Below, in pieces: positions 17,173 through 27,951 of a DNA stretch of 64,000 nucleotides. The translations under genes were made by a program, and so were the position numbers. Below the pieces are notes generated by a model, which worked only from the letters and a program-made list of their open reading frames with translations, searched no databases and was not told where the DNA came from. The stretch comes from Ruegeria haliotis (GTDB taxonomy: Bacteria > Pseudomonadota > Alphaproteobacteria > Rhodobacterales > Rhodobacteraceae), in NCBI RefSeq assembly GCF_013377785.1, contig NZ_JABXWT010000002.1:521143-585142 (forward strand), written 5' to 3'. Each line of letters begins with the position of its first letter. Position 1 is the first letter of the stretch.

Positions 17173-18096
17173 ATGCCCGTCGAAAAGTCGGAGCTCAGTC
17201 GGTTTGAGCTTGGAAAATATTATGTCGCCAGTTTGTTCCTGAAAGGAGTAATCGGCGCCATGCGCTTGTTGCCATACGAACGGCGCATCGCAGCGATGGG
17301 GGCCATCGTACGTGGCCTGGCGCCTGTTGTCGGGTTTCGCAACCGGGTGCGCCGAAACCTGAAACTCACCTGCCCCGAACTGCCAGAATCCGAGGTGAAA
17401 CGTATTTGCAGCGCCGTTCCCGACAATGCGGGGCGGGCCATCATGGAGCATTTCTCGCCCGAGGGGTTCAACGAACGGCAAAGAAACGCCAAAGTATCCG
17501 GGCCAGGTGCCGCCGCCTTTGATGCTGCTGTGGCCGAAGGGCAACCGGTCATGATGATCACCGCACATTTCGGTCACTATCTTGCTGCACGTGTCGCGTT
17601 GCAGGCCCGCAGCGGCCAACCAATTGGTTGTCTGTATCGTCGAATGGCCAACCCTTATTTCAACGACGCCTATGTCGAAGCATTCTACAAGACCGGCGCT
17701 CCGATGTTCGAACAGGGCCGCCGCGGTATGGTCGAAATGGTTCGCACGTTAAAAAAAGGTGGCATCATTGCGATTGTTTCAGATCTGCATGCCCATGGCG
17801 GTGAAGAGCTTATGTTTTTTGGAAAACCGGCTGTTACATCCGTTCTGAACGCAGAGCTGGCGATAAAATACAACGCTGTGCTGATCCCGTGTTATGCCGT
17901 GCGCCAATCCAACGGGATCGATTTCGAGATCGTCCTGCATGACCCGGTACCACATACCGACGCAAAGACGATGACCCAGTTCACCAACAACGATCTCGAA
18001 TCGATGGTGCGTCAGCACATGGGGCAGTGGTTCTGGATTCACCGCCGCTGGAAAGAGTGGAATGGACTGGGTGTGCAGCCCGAGGACATGCCCTGA
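17173..18096 (+). CDS. LpxL/HtrB-like lysophospholipid acyltransferase
   Basis: 307 aa, right length for the lauroyl/myristoyl acyltransferases that complete lipid A at the inner membrane. It shows an N-terminal hydrophobic helix (YYVASLFLKGVIGAM), RVRRNLKLTCPEL, the HX4(D/E)-motif region VMMITAHFGHYLA, CLYRRMANPYFN, GGIIAIVSDLHAHGG and the C-terminal QWFWIHRRWKEW. In the catalytic motif His132 is present but the residue five positions on is Leu137 instead of the expected Asp/Glu. That makes activity uncertain. It could be an active variant using another base, or act on another lipid. No strong ribosome site is visible before the ATG at 17173. Confidence 0.85.
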   Translation: MPVEKSELSRFELGKYYVASLFLKGVIGAMRLLPYERRIAAMGAIVRGLAPVVGFRNRVRRNLKLTCPELPESEVKRICSAVPDNAGRAIMEHFSPEGFNERQRNAKVSGPGAAAFDAAVAEGQPVMMITAHFGHYLAARVALQARSGQPIGCLYRRMANPYFNDAYVEAFYKTGAPMFEQGRRGMVEMVRTLKKGGIIAIVSDLHAHGGEELMFFGKPAVTSVLNAELAIKYNAVLIPCYAVRQSNGIDFEIVLHDPVPHTDAKTMTQFTNNDLESMVRQHMGQWFWIHRRWKEWNGLGVQPEDMP

Positions 18097-18798
18097 TCAC
18101 TTTACATGCGCGGCAGCGACGATTGGTCCATGCCCTGCCTTTTGAACCAAAACAACCGTTGGCAGGTCCGAGGTAAGCTCAGCCGAGAATCGCTGCGGCG
18201 ACGCTCCGTTCCATTGCCCGACGATCTGCCAGGATTCTACAACATTGGCGTAATCCAGCTCGTGTCCAGCCAGTTCGCCACTGCGAATAGACGCATGGCG
18301 CATCGGTGCGTATTGCACGAGCCGCACGTCATAGGTCTCGCCCGCGGGCAATTCGACGGGGGTGACGTCCACAGTCACATCGTTTCCGGAGCGAACCGCC
18401 AGCACTGACGCCTTTGGTGCGGCTTTCAGATGGGCGTCGATCAACCTGTCAAGCTCTCGGGTTTGGGCCCCAACGACATCCTGTTGGCCGTTTACAACCA
18501 TCTGCGGCGTATAGATCATCGACCGCCCGCCTTGCCGCGCATAAGCACGCTGGCGCCGCGTGTGATCAGGATCGGCATACTCATCCTTCCATCCGATATA
18601 GTCCCAATAATCCACATGCAGGGCCAGACCGATCACATCATCGCGCTTTGCCAGATCGTGCATGATCTTATCGGCCGGAGGGCAGGACGAGCACCCCTGT
18701 GATGTGAAAAGTTCGATTACAACGGGGGCTTCCTGGGCTGCAACGGATGCAGCCAGAAAAAGAGATACAACAGCGGTCGCGGCGGTGGATCTGAACAT
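18097..18798 (-). CDS. DUF1223 thioredoxin-like exported protein
   Basis: 233 aa from the ATG at 18798 (MFRSTAAT), followed by a signal peptide ending VAAQ. The family is thioredoxin-fold with the motif ELFTSQGCSSCPPAD (CxxC about residues 34-37 of the precursor), then ALHVDYWDYIGWKDEYADP and QMVVNGQQDVVGA, a cis-Pro-type region. It probably acts on thiols in the periplasm, but the substrate is unknown. The open frame runs further upstream to 19020, over the acnA promoter region, but that part is not conserved-looking. Its stop abuts the end of the convergent acyltransferase gene. Confidence 0.88.
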   Translation of the reverse strand: MFRSTAATAVVSLFLAASVAAQEAPVVIELFTSQGCSSCPPADKIMHDLAKRDDVIGLALHVDYWDYIGWKDEYADPDHTRRQRAYARQGGRSMIYTPQMVVNGQQDVVGAQTRELDRLIDAHLKAAPKASVLAVRSGNDVTVDVTPVELPAGETYDVRLVQYAPMRHASIRSGELAGHELDYANVVESWQIVGQWNGASPQRFSAELTSDLPTVVLVQKAGHGPIVAAAHVK

Positions 18799-19022
18799 GA
18801 TTTGTCTCGGTTTGATGGGCGGTTTAAAAGGTTTATTCCTTCTACAGTTCAATAACCAATCAAGGTTTCTTGAGACCGGGCTTAAGAAGTCTCCCAATAA
18901 TGTGTGCAATGGTATACAAAAATACCGCATATGACCTGTTGCACCTTGAACCAATCGCCTTGGTAATGCAGATAACTTGTAGCGAATCCCATGATCCCAG
19001 TCATTTGAGAGGGAGGCCACAG

Positions 19023-21713
<2,691 letters not shown>

Positions 21714-21741
21714 ACTACAGCTTCGATCAGAAAAATGAAGA

Positions 21742-21769
21742 CCACCAGCATTCCGCTGGTGGCTTTTTT
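21742..21769 (+). terminator. Terminator of acnA
   Basis: Stem CCACCAGC/GCTGGTGG, 5-nt loop, followed by CTTTTTTG; 29 bp after the acnA stop codon. Confidence 0.93.
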
Positions 21770-21792
21770 GTTGGATCGAAACGAAGCTATGC

Positions 21793-22168
21793 TCAGGCTT
21801 CGACGATGTCGCTTTTTAAGCCACCTACAAACTCTGCGATCTGCCCTTGCAACGTCTCGGGGATCGACAGGGCGTTCATGGTATCTACGGCGTGACCCAG
21901 AAAATAGCTCCAGTCCTCTTCGCTGATTTTCATACCTACATGGGTGACTTTCATGTCGCGTCCGGTATACAGCAGCGATCCACCGGTTTTTTTCCACAAG
22001 ATAATCGATCAGCAACTGATGTTCGCGGGCAATACCATCGGCACCACGATGCGTCCAGAAACGGCCCAGCACCTTATCCCCCATCAGTTTTGGCATCAGG
22101 GTATCGGCAAAGGTTGCGATGGCGTCATAGCCACCTAGTTGGCTGTACAGGCTGGATTGGTCCGTCAT
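21793..22168 (-). pseudogene. Group I truncated hemoglobin, frameshifted in an A7 run
   Basis: Reading from the ATG at 22168 (AAGGAGC ribosome site), MTDQSSLYSQLGGYDAIA through HQLLIDYLVEK is the N-terminal half of a 2-over-2 globin. The frame then breaks at seven A residues (plus-strand T run 21987-21993); with six A it would continue TGGSLLYTGRDMK..., giving the full globin including the proximal-histidine region KVTHVGMKISEEDW, and end at the TGA at 21793-21795. The downstream half is otherwise intact with no further damage. It would bind O2 or NO. Either a true inactivating insertion, phase variation, or a homopolymer sequencing error; the clean rest of the gene favours the last. Confidence 0.85.
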
Positions 22169-22298
22169 TTTCGCTCCTTCCGTCAGACTACAATACCAAT
22201 CCATTACGTCCGACAACGCCGGATCGCTTGACTTCGATCAATCAGCCGGATCACCTTTTGTTGAGCCGGTTCAGGCCATGTGAAGGAACGGAACGCGA

Positions 22299-22991
22299 AT
22301 GACAAAAGTTGCATTGGTCACAGGCGGAGCACGCGGGATCGGGCGGGCGATTGTCGAAGATCTGAAGCAGGATCACCGGATCGCCTATACATGGCATTCA
22401 ACAGAACCACAGATGGACGGAGATGGTTTGTCAGTGCGCACCGATCTGACAGAGCCCGATCAGCCCAAAGCCGTAGTCGAACAGGTCATGGAGCATTTCG
22501 GACGCTTGGATGTGATCGTCAACAATGCAGGTCTCGTCAAACCCACACCCAAGGACAAATTTCAGCGCGATGACCATCGGGCTGTTCTAGATCTGAACCT
22601 GCTGGTCCCTGCCGCATTACTGGCTGCAGCCCTGCCTCATCTGGATCGCGGAGCGGCGATCGTCAGCATCTCTTCGGTCAACGCGGTATTGCCACCTCGT
22701 GACGCAGTCACCTATGGGGCCAGCAAGGCAGCACTGAACCTGTGGACCCGCGCAATGGCTAAGGAACTGGGACCGGATGGCATTCGCGTCAATGCCGTCG
22801 CACCGGGAGCCATCAATATCCCCGAAGCCCCGCGCCCGGAGGAACTGACCAAATTGTTCGTCCGGGAAACGGCCCTAGACCGTGCCGGAACGCCCGAAGA
22901 CATCGCCGGTGCGGTCCGGTTTCTGTCCTCTGACGCCGCATCTTTCATCACGGGTGAGGTTTTGACTGTATCGGGCGGGTACCGCCTGTGA
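22299..22991 (+). CDS. Short-chain dehydrogenase/reductase
   Basis: 230 aa classical SDR. It has the NAD(P)-binding TGGARGIG (residues 8-15), NNAG (75-78), catalytic Ser125/Ser126 (SISS), Tyr139 and Lys143 (YGASK), and PGAINIPEAP after the catalytic helix. The end, ITGEVLTVSGGYRL, is of the FabG type. It probably reduces or oxidises a keto/hydroxy group; the substrate cannot be told. Cytosolic. The start is supported by AAGGAACGGAACGCGA upstream. It stands alone, divergent from the globin remnant and convergent with ccmG. Confidence 0.92.
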   Translation: MTKVALVTGGARGIGRAIVEDLKQDHRIAYTWHSTEPQMDGDGLSVRTDLTEPDQPKAVVEQVMEHFGRLDVIVNNAGLVKPTPKDKFQRDDHRAVLDLNLLVPAALLAAALPHLDRGAAIVSISSVNAVLPPRDAVTYGASKAALNLWTRAMAKELGPDGIRVNAVAPGAINIPEAPRPEELTKLFVRETALDRAGTPEDIAGAVRFLSSDAASFITGEVLTVSGGYRL

Positions 22992-23016
22992 CAGAGGCGC
23001 GTCCCAAGCGAAGCGG

Positions 23017-23556
23017 TTACTGACCGGCTGCCTTTTCCAGTGCGGGCCGAATGGTGTTTTCGATCACACGTTGGGTGATCGGCCCGGCAAAGCGCAGGAT
23101 GACCGTACCTTCGCCATCAATCACATAAGTCTCGGGTACGCCATAAAGGCCCCAATCCAACGCCACGCGCCCTTTCTCATCCCTGCCGATGGCGCGGTAC
23201 GGATCACCAAGTTCGGTCAGGAAGGTTTCTGCGTTGTCCAGTTGATCTTTGTAATTGACTCCGTAGACCGGGATACCTTCGTCTGACAGAGTTTGCAGAT
23301 TGGGATGTTCCACCCGACAGGGCGCGCACCAACTTGCCCAATAGTTCACCAGCTTGACCTCTCCGTCGCGCAGCGTAGCGTCATCGAACAGGGTTTTGCC
23401 GGGGAACTCGGTCAAGACTATGGGCGGTGCCGTCTGGCCTTCGCGCGCCGACGGCAACGCATTGGGATCCTCACGGAACATGCCGATGCCCGCCAACACG
23501 GCAAAAGCACCAAAAATCAGCGGTGGCGCAAGCATCAAAGGTGAAATTTTAGCCAT
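23017..23556 (-). CDS. ccmG: Cytochrome c biogenesis thioredoxin CcmG/DsbE
   Basis: 179 aa, membrane-anchored by an N-terminal helix (LMLAPPLIFGAFAVLAGIGMF) with a periplasmic thioredoxin domain. The redox motif WCAPC (Cys77, Cys80) and the GVPETYVID cis-Pro loop are present, as is the acidic CcmG-typical segment around NYKDQ. It keeps apocytochrome c or CcmH cysteines reduced for heme attachment. It is the last gene of the ccmABCDG run; its ATG overlaps the ccmD stop. Confidence 0.97.
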   Translation of the reverse strand: MAKISPLMLAPPLIFGAFAVLAGIGMFREDPNALPSAREGQTAPPIVLTEFPGKTLFDDATLRDGEVKLVNYWASWCAPCRVEHPNLQTLSDEGIPVYGVNYKDQLDNAETFLTELGDPYRAIGRDEKGRVALDWGLYGVPETYVIDGEGTVILRFAGPITQRVIENTIRPALEKAAGQ

Positions 23557-23707
23557 TGCGCATCATCCTTTGTTCCACCTTCTCCATCTCGGCCCGCACT
23601 TTGCGACCGCGCAGCACGCTGAACACGATCAGCGCCACCAAAAGTACAATGGACGCGACATAAGACGACAAGACCGTATCTGAGTATTTTCCAAGATCGG
23701 GGATCAT
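23549..23707 (-). CDS. ccmD: Heme exporter subunit CcmD
   Basis: 52 aa, below the usual ORF cut-off. The product starts MIPDLGKYSD, has one transmembrane helix (YVASIVLLVALIVFSVL) and a basic/acidic cytoplasmic tail (RGRKVRAEMEKVEQR), the standard CcmD layout. It helps release holo-CcmE from the CcmABCD complex. Its start overlaps the ccmC stop by 4 bp and its stop overlaps the ccmG start by 8 bp, so the three are tightly coupled. Confidence 0.95.
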   Translation of the reverse strand: MIPDLGKYSDTVLSSYVASIVLLVALIVFSVLRGRKVRAEMEKVEQRMMRNG

Positions 23708-24477
23708 CCGCCTACCCTTTCCCGCGCCAGCAGTGCCTTGATCCGACGGGCCCGGATTTCGGTGCCCGTACGATACAGAACCAGAGCGATGAACAATAGC
23801 ACAAACCCGATGATGCAGATCATCAAGGGGTAGAAGAATACATTACTGACCTTCTCTTCTGTGTCTGTACCTGTGATCGCACCCGCCCGCATGACCGATG
23901 CGCCCTGATGCAGCCCCTGGTTCCAGAAATTCACCGCATAGCGGCTGAGAAGGGCAAAAACCGAACCCACCAGACACAAGACCGAGGTCAGGTCTGCGGC
24001 AGTATCAGGGTCTTCGATCGCCTCCCACAGGGCGACATAGCCCAGGTAGAACAGGAACAGGATCAGAAACGAGGTCAGGCGCGGGTCCCACTCCCACCAA
24101 GTGCCCCACATCGGTTGCCCCCAGATCGCACCTGTCACAAGCGCAATCAATGTCATTACGATGCCGATGGGTGCCGCGGCCCGCGCGGCTAACGCGCTGA
24201 CATGGTGGCGCCGCACCAGCCAGACTAACGAGGTCACCAGCATCATCAGCCAGCAATTGATCGCCATCAGCGCAGTGGGGACATGCAGGTAGATGATCTT
24301 TACAGTCGAGCCCTGCTTGTAGTCATCCGGGGTAAAGAAGAATCCCCAGACCAACCCGACAACGATGCATGCGATCGAGGCGACCCAGAAAAACGGCAGG
24401 ACACGCTCGCTGGTCGCGAGGAATTTTCGCGGGTTGGCATATTCCCAGAGGGCATTGGCTTTGGCTGCTATCGACAT
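23704..24477 (-). CDS. ccmC: Heme-handling membrane protein CcmC
   Basis: 257 aa, six transmembrane helices. CcmC loads heme onto the chaperone CcmE in the periplasm. The tryptophan-rich heme-binding motif WGTWWEWDPRLT is at about 124-135, and the two expected axial heme histidines are His65 (YLHVP) and His190 (NQGLHQ). Lies 61 bp after ccmB in the ccmABCDG order. Confidence 0.98.
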   Translation of the reverse strand: MSIAAKANALWEYANPRKFLATSERVLPFFWVASIACIVVGLVWGFFFTPDDYKQGSTVKIIYLHVPTALMAINCWLMMLVTSLVWLVRRHHVSALAARAAAPIGIVMTLIALVTGAIWGQPMWGTWWEWDPRLTSFLILFLFYLGYVALWEAIEDPDTAADLTSVLCLVGSVFALLSRYAVNFWNQGLHQGASVMRAGAITGTDTEEKVSNVFFYPLMICIIGFVLLFIALVLYRTGTEIRARRIKALLARERVGG

Positions 24478-24538
24478 GGGCTCTATCTAGTCCGACTCGG
24501 TGCTGTTCTCAATTGACATCGGTCAAAGTTTCGATCTC

Positions 24539-25195
24539 TCACCGCAGATTGATCCGCAGCACAGCTGCGCTGGCGAAGGGAAGCAACGCAATGGTGGCCG
24601 CCGTGATCCCTGCCAGCATCAACAGCGGCGTTTGTGTTTCCATCCCCGTGGCGCCACGGCGCGCAACCTCGGCCCCGAAAATCAGGGTCGGCACGTATAG
24701 CGGTAGGACCAACAGAGACAGCAACAGGCCACCACGTTTCAATCCTACGGTCAAAGCTGCACCGAAGGTTCCAATAACACTCATGGCTGGGGTGCCGATC
24801 AACAGCGACATCACCAACCAGAAGAAACCCGGCACCGGCAGGTTCAGCAGCACCCCCAGAAACGGCGCCGCCAGAACCAGCGGCAGACCCGTTGTCAACC
24901 AATGCGCAAGCGCCTTGATTGAAACGGCAGCCTCAAGCGGCAGAGGCGCGGTGGCCAGCAGGTCCAGCGATCCATCTTCCCAATCCAGCGCCAGCAAGCG
25001 ATCCAATGACAAAAGGCACGCCAGTAATGCACCCAGCCACAAAACACCCGGCGCAATCGTGGACAGCAGCGACGACTGCGGGCCAACCGCGAAAGGCACC
25101 ATCACTGTCACGATCAGAAAAAAGGCCAGACCCAGACCAAAGCCTCCACCGGCGCGAAAGGCAAGTTTCAGGTCACGCAGCAAAAGGGCGATCAC
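24539..25195 (-). CDS. ccmB: Heme exporter membrane subunit CcmB
   Basis: 218 aa, six transmembrane helices, standard CcmB length. It is the permease partner of the ATPase CcmA in the complex that frees holo-CcmE from CcmC. Recognisable parts: [14 protein letters not shown] at the start, [17 protein letters not shown], and the conserved middle [18 protein letters not shown]. The start overlaps the ccmA stop by 4 bp. Confidence 0.96.
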   Translation of the reverse strand: MIALLLRDLKLAFRAGGGFGLGLAFFLIVTVMVPFAVGPQSSLLSTIAPGVLWLGALLACLLSLDRLLALDWEDGSLDLLATAPLPLEAAVSIKALAHWLTTGLPLVLAAPFLGVLLNLPVPGFFWLVMSLLIGTPAMSVIGTFGAALTVGLKRGGLLLSLLVLPLYVPTLIFGAEVARRGATGMETQTPLLMLAGITAATIALLPFASAAVLRINLR

Positions 25196-25806
25196 AGGAA
25201 GCCTCCGTCGAAATCGTCGATGGGTTTGGGTTTGGCCTTGTTGGAACCGACGTCCAGAACCTCTCCATCAAGGCCAAGGTCGATATGGGTGGCTATCAGG
25301 GCAGAGCCGCCCTGCCCCAGATGCGCCCGCACCGCGTCGGCGAACATCTGCACTGCATGTCGGTCCAGTGACACGGTGGGCTCATCCAACATCCAGATCG
25401 GGCGACCGGTGACCAGCATCCGCGCCAGACCCAAACGGCGTTTCTGCCCTGCCGAAAGGTTGCCGGCGTGGCGGTCGGCCAGTTCATTCAACGCAAATGC
25501 GTTCAGAGCAGGCTGAATACTACTGGTACCAAAGACCGAGGCCCAGAACGTCAGGTTTTCTGTGACCGTAAGGGTCGGCTTCAATCCGTCCGAATGCGAT
25601 GCATAGGCGATCTGATCCTCTGCTCCGTCGATATGCCCCTCGAGCGGCGGCTGCAAGCCAGCAAGCGTACGCAGCAAAGTGGTCTTTCCGATCCCGTTGG
25701 GGCCGCGCAGAATTATGGCCCGACCGGGCCGCAGCTCAAAGCTCAGCCCTTCCAGGACAGGAACGCCACCACGGGTAATGGCCAGATCGGTTACGGTCAG
25801 AGTCAT
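25192..25806 (-). CDS. ccmA: Heme exporter ATP-binding subunit CcmA
   Basis: 204 aa ABC ATPase. Walker [10 protein letters not shown] (about 35-43), signature [14 protein letters not shown] (about 117-130) and Walker B IWMLDEP (about 136-142) are intact. It powers release of heme-loaded CcmE during system I cytochrome c maturation. First gene of the run, so the promoter should be in 25807-25873. Confidence 0.97.
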   Translation of the reverse strand: MTLTVTDLAITRGGVPVLEGLSFELRPGRAIILRGPNGIGKTTLLRTLAGLQPPLEGHIDGAEDQIAYASHSDGLKPTLTVTENLTFWASVFGTSSIQPALNAFALNELADRHAGNLSAGQKRRLGLARMLVTGRPIWMLDEPTVSLDRHAVQMFADAVRAHLGQGGSALIATHIDLGLDGEVLDVGSNKAKPKPIDDFDGGFL

Positions 25807-25873
25807 GGGACCCGCTTATCTCATTGCCGTCAGGGGCAAAAGGCGAGATTTGCCGCAGGCCTTTGTCCCCGTC

Positions 25874-26227
25874 TCAGACCGGCAGCAATGCCAGCGCAAT
25901 GCGGCGACCCTCGGATAGCAATACGTTATAGGTACGGCACGCTGCTGGAGAATTCATGATTTCAACGCCTATTCCGGCGTCCTCCAACACCTGCCGCAAC
26001 TCAGGCGGGATATGGGAAAGCTCTTTACCGGTGCCGATGAACAAGACATCCACCTGCCCTGCCAATGCCAGCAATGGTGTGTGATCCGCATATCCGCCCC
26101 AAGCGCCTGTCCCCTCAGGCCCGGTCAACACTGCACCGTCATGAACCTGATCGCCGATACGAAAAAATCCCGGCCCGTAACCATCAACCGGAGCCGCATT
26201 GTTGTAGGTGATCTCATTTAACCGCAT
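25874..26227 (-). CDS. Mth938-like domain protein (DUF498, NDUFAF3-related)
   Basis: 117 aa, no signal peptide. Family pattern: MRLNEITYNNAAPVDGYGPGFFRIG at the start, GAVLTGPEGTGAWGGY, then VDVLFIGTGKELSHIPPELRQVLEDAGIGVEIMNSPAACRTYNVLLSEGR, which is the hallmark end. The eukaryotic relative NDUFAF3 assists complex I assembly, and in many alphaproteobacteria the gene follows secDF/yajC as here; the bacterial role is not settled. It is 9 bp downstream of the TauE gene and belongs to the yajC-secD-secF-tauE run. Confidence 0.93.
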   Translation of the reverse strand: MRLNEITYNNAAPVDGYGPGFFRIGDQVHDGAVLTGPEGTGAWGGYADHTPLLALAGQVDVLFIGTGKELSHIPPELRQVLEDAGIGVEIMNSPAACRTYNVLLSEGRRIALALLPV

Positions 26228-26236
26228 GGGTATCTT

Positions 26237-26983
26237 CTAGCCCCAAAGCGGCAGGCCCGACAAGGCTGCAAGGGCAATCGCCAGATAGGCGGCGGCGCGG
26301 TACAGCCTCTCTCGGTCGGGGCGAAACAGCCAGCCACCCAACCAATTACCTGCCAGATTGGGGATCGCCAGAACCAACCCAAGACCAATTGTCCCCAGCG
26401 TCACGCGCCCCATGCCTGTCAAAAATCCAAGGATCAGAAAATCAAAGGCAAAGAGAAACAGCAGGATTGTGGCGCGGATCACTTCAACCGGCAAAGGGCG
26501 GGACATGTAAAACAGGATCACGGCTGGACCGGGCAAGCCAGCGACGCCCCCCAGAAACCCTGCGGCCCCGCCAATGCCCGTTACCATGGTACGGCTGACC
26601 CGGCCTTGATACCGCAAGCCAAGGGCTAGAATCGCCAGCATGAACAGGGCAACCAAGCTTACCGCATAGCGAAACACCTCGGGCTCGACCTGTGCCAGTA
26701 ACCAAAGCCCAACAGGCAGAACCAGTGCGCATCCCAGCACCAAGCGTACCAAATCCCCTTGATTCACAGCCGTCCAGGCGCGGCGAAGGTTAGGCAGCGG
26801 GCCTAAGATGTCCATGATCGTCAACCCAATCAGAGCACCGAATGGGCCAAGATGCGGGGTCGCAATGGGTAAAAAGACGAGCGCAGTTCCAAAACCGGAG
26901 AACCCGCGCACGATGCCACCCATCAAGGCCGCAAAAAGAATAATGGCCAGACCCTGCGGGGACTGGCCAAAAACCTCATGCAT
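26237..26983 (-). CDS. TauE/SafE-family permease
   Basis: 248 aa from the ATG at 26983 (MHEVFGQSPQG). About seven to eight transmembrane helices in two halves. Family features are GIVRGFSGFGTALVFLPIA in the first half and GGAAGFLGGVAGLPGPAVILFYMS in the second. These proteins export sulfite, sulfoacetate or related anions. I set the start inside the secF 3' end: the gene begins with ATGCATGA overlapping secF by 8 bp, which implies translational coupling. The open frame upstream is the secF reverse-frame shadow. Confidence 0.88.
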   Translation of the reverse strand: MHEVFGQSPQGLAIILFAALMGGIVRGFSGFGTALVFLPIATPHLGPFGALIGLTIMDILGPLPNLRRAWTAVNQGDLVRLVLGCALVLPVGLWLLAQVEPEVFRYAVSLVALFMLAILALGLRYQGRVSRTMVTGIGGAAGFLGGVAGLPGPAVILFYMSRPLPVEVIRATILLFLFAFDFLILGFLTGMGRVTLGTIGLGLVLAIPNLAGNWLGGWLFRPDRERLYRAAAYLAIALAALSGLPLWG

Positions 26984-27950
26984 CAACGTTGGCAAATTGG
27001 TTGCCAGCGTTTTTTGACGGCTTGGACCAGTCACGCTTGACCCCCAGCCACAGTAGGATGGTCGAGGCCACAAAGACCGAAGAATAGGTGCCCACGATCA
27101 CACCCCAGATCATCGCAAAGACGAAACCACGGATCACATCCCCACCCAGAACATAAAGCGAGATCAGCGCCAACAAAGTGGTAACCGAGGTCATCACCGT
27201 CCGGCTGAGCGTTTCATTGATCGAGATGTTCAGAACCTCTTTCAGGTCCTTCTTCTTGTACTTTCGCAAGTTTTCACGCACGCGGTCAAAGACGACCACG
27301 GTATCGTTCAGTGAATACCCGACAATGGTCAGAAGGGCCGCGATAATGGCCAGATCGAACCGGATCTGCAGTTCCGAGAAAATGCCGATGGTCAGGATCA
27401 CATCGTGCACCAACGCAGCCACCGCCCCCAACGCAAACTGCCACTCGAAACGTAACCAGATATAGACAAGCACGGCTCCGATCGCCAGCGCAACAGCCAG
27501 AACAGCGGTCTGGATCAGTTCACCAGACACTTTGGGACCGACGGATTCGATACTGTCAAACGGTAGTTTCAATTCCGGATCGGCCTCGGCGAGAACTTCG
27601 CCAACCTTTTCGACCATTTCGGCTGTGACCGCTTCTGACCCTTCCTGAGCCTGAATACGGATCATGGCCACATTTTCAGTCGGCCCGAATGTGGGGTCAA
27701 ATATTTCGGTGATTGAGACATCACCAAGATCCAAGGGTGAAATTGCATCCCGATAAGCGCCTACGTCGATCTCTTGCGCGCTTTGAATGCGTATCGTAGT
27801 GCCCCCTCGGAAGTCGATCCCGTAGTTCAGTCCTTGCAACATGAAAGATGTAAATGCCACAATCATCATCAGGCCAGAAATGCCCAGCCACAGTTTCCAG
27901 CGGCTGAAGAAATCGAACGAGGTGTGTTGGGGTACGAGTTTCAGTCTCAT
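26976..27950 (-). CDS. secF: Protein translocase subunit SecF
   Basis: 324 aa, six transmembrane helices. SecF with SecD uses the proton-motive force to pull proteins across the inner membrane after SecA-driven translocation. Features: MLQGLNYGIDFRGGTTI after the first helix, the conserved FEWQFALGAVAALVHDVILTIG, YSLNDTVVVFDRVREN, and NETLSRTVMTSVTTLLAL. It starts 1 bp after secD. Confidence 0.98.
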   Translation of the reverse strand: MRLKLVPQHTSFDFFSRWKLWLGISGLMMIVAFTSFMLQGLNYGIDFRGGTTIRIQSAQEIDVGAYRDAISPLDLGDVSITEIFDPTFGPTENVAMIRIQAQEGSEAVTAEMVEKVGEVLAEADPELKLPFDSIESVGPKVSGELIQTAVLAVALAIGAVLVYIWLRFEWQFALGAVAALVHDVILTIGIFSELQIRFDLAIIAALLTIVGYSLNDTVVVFDRVRENLRKYKKKDLKEVLNISINETLSRTVMTSVTTLLALISLYVLGGDVIRGFVFAMIWGVIVGTYSSVFVASTILLWLGVKRDWSKPSKNAGNQFANVDA

Positions 27951-27951
27951 G

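Noticed and set aside
21987..21993. Programmed -1 frameshift in the globin (A_AAA_AAC heptamer)
   Set aside because: A -1 shift from that heptamer gives a different frame from the one that continues the globin; a net loss of one A is needed, so a mutation or sequencing error is simpler.
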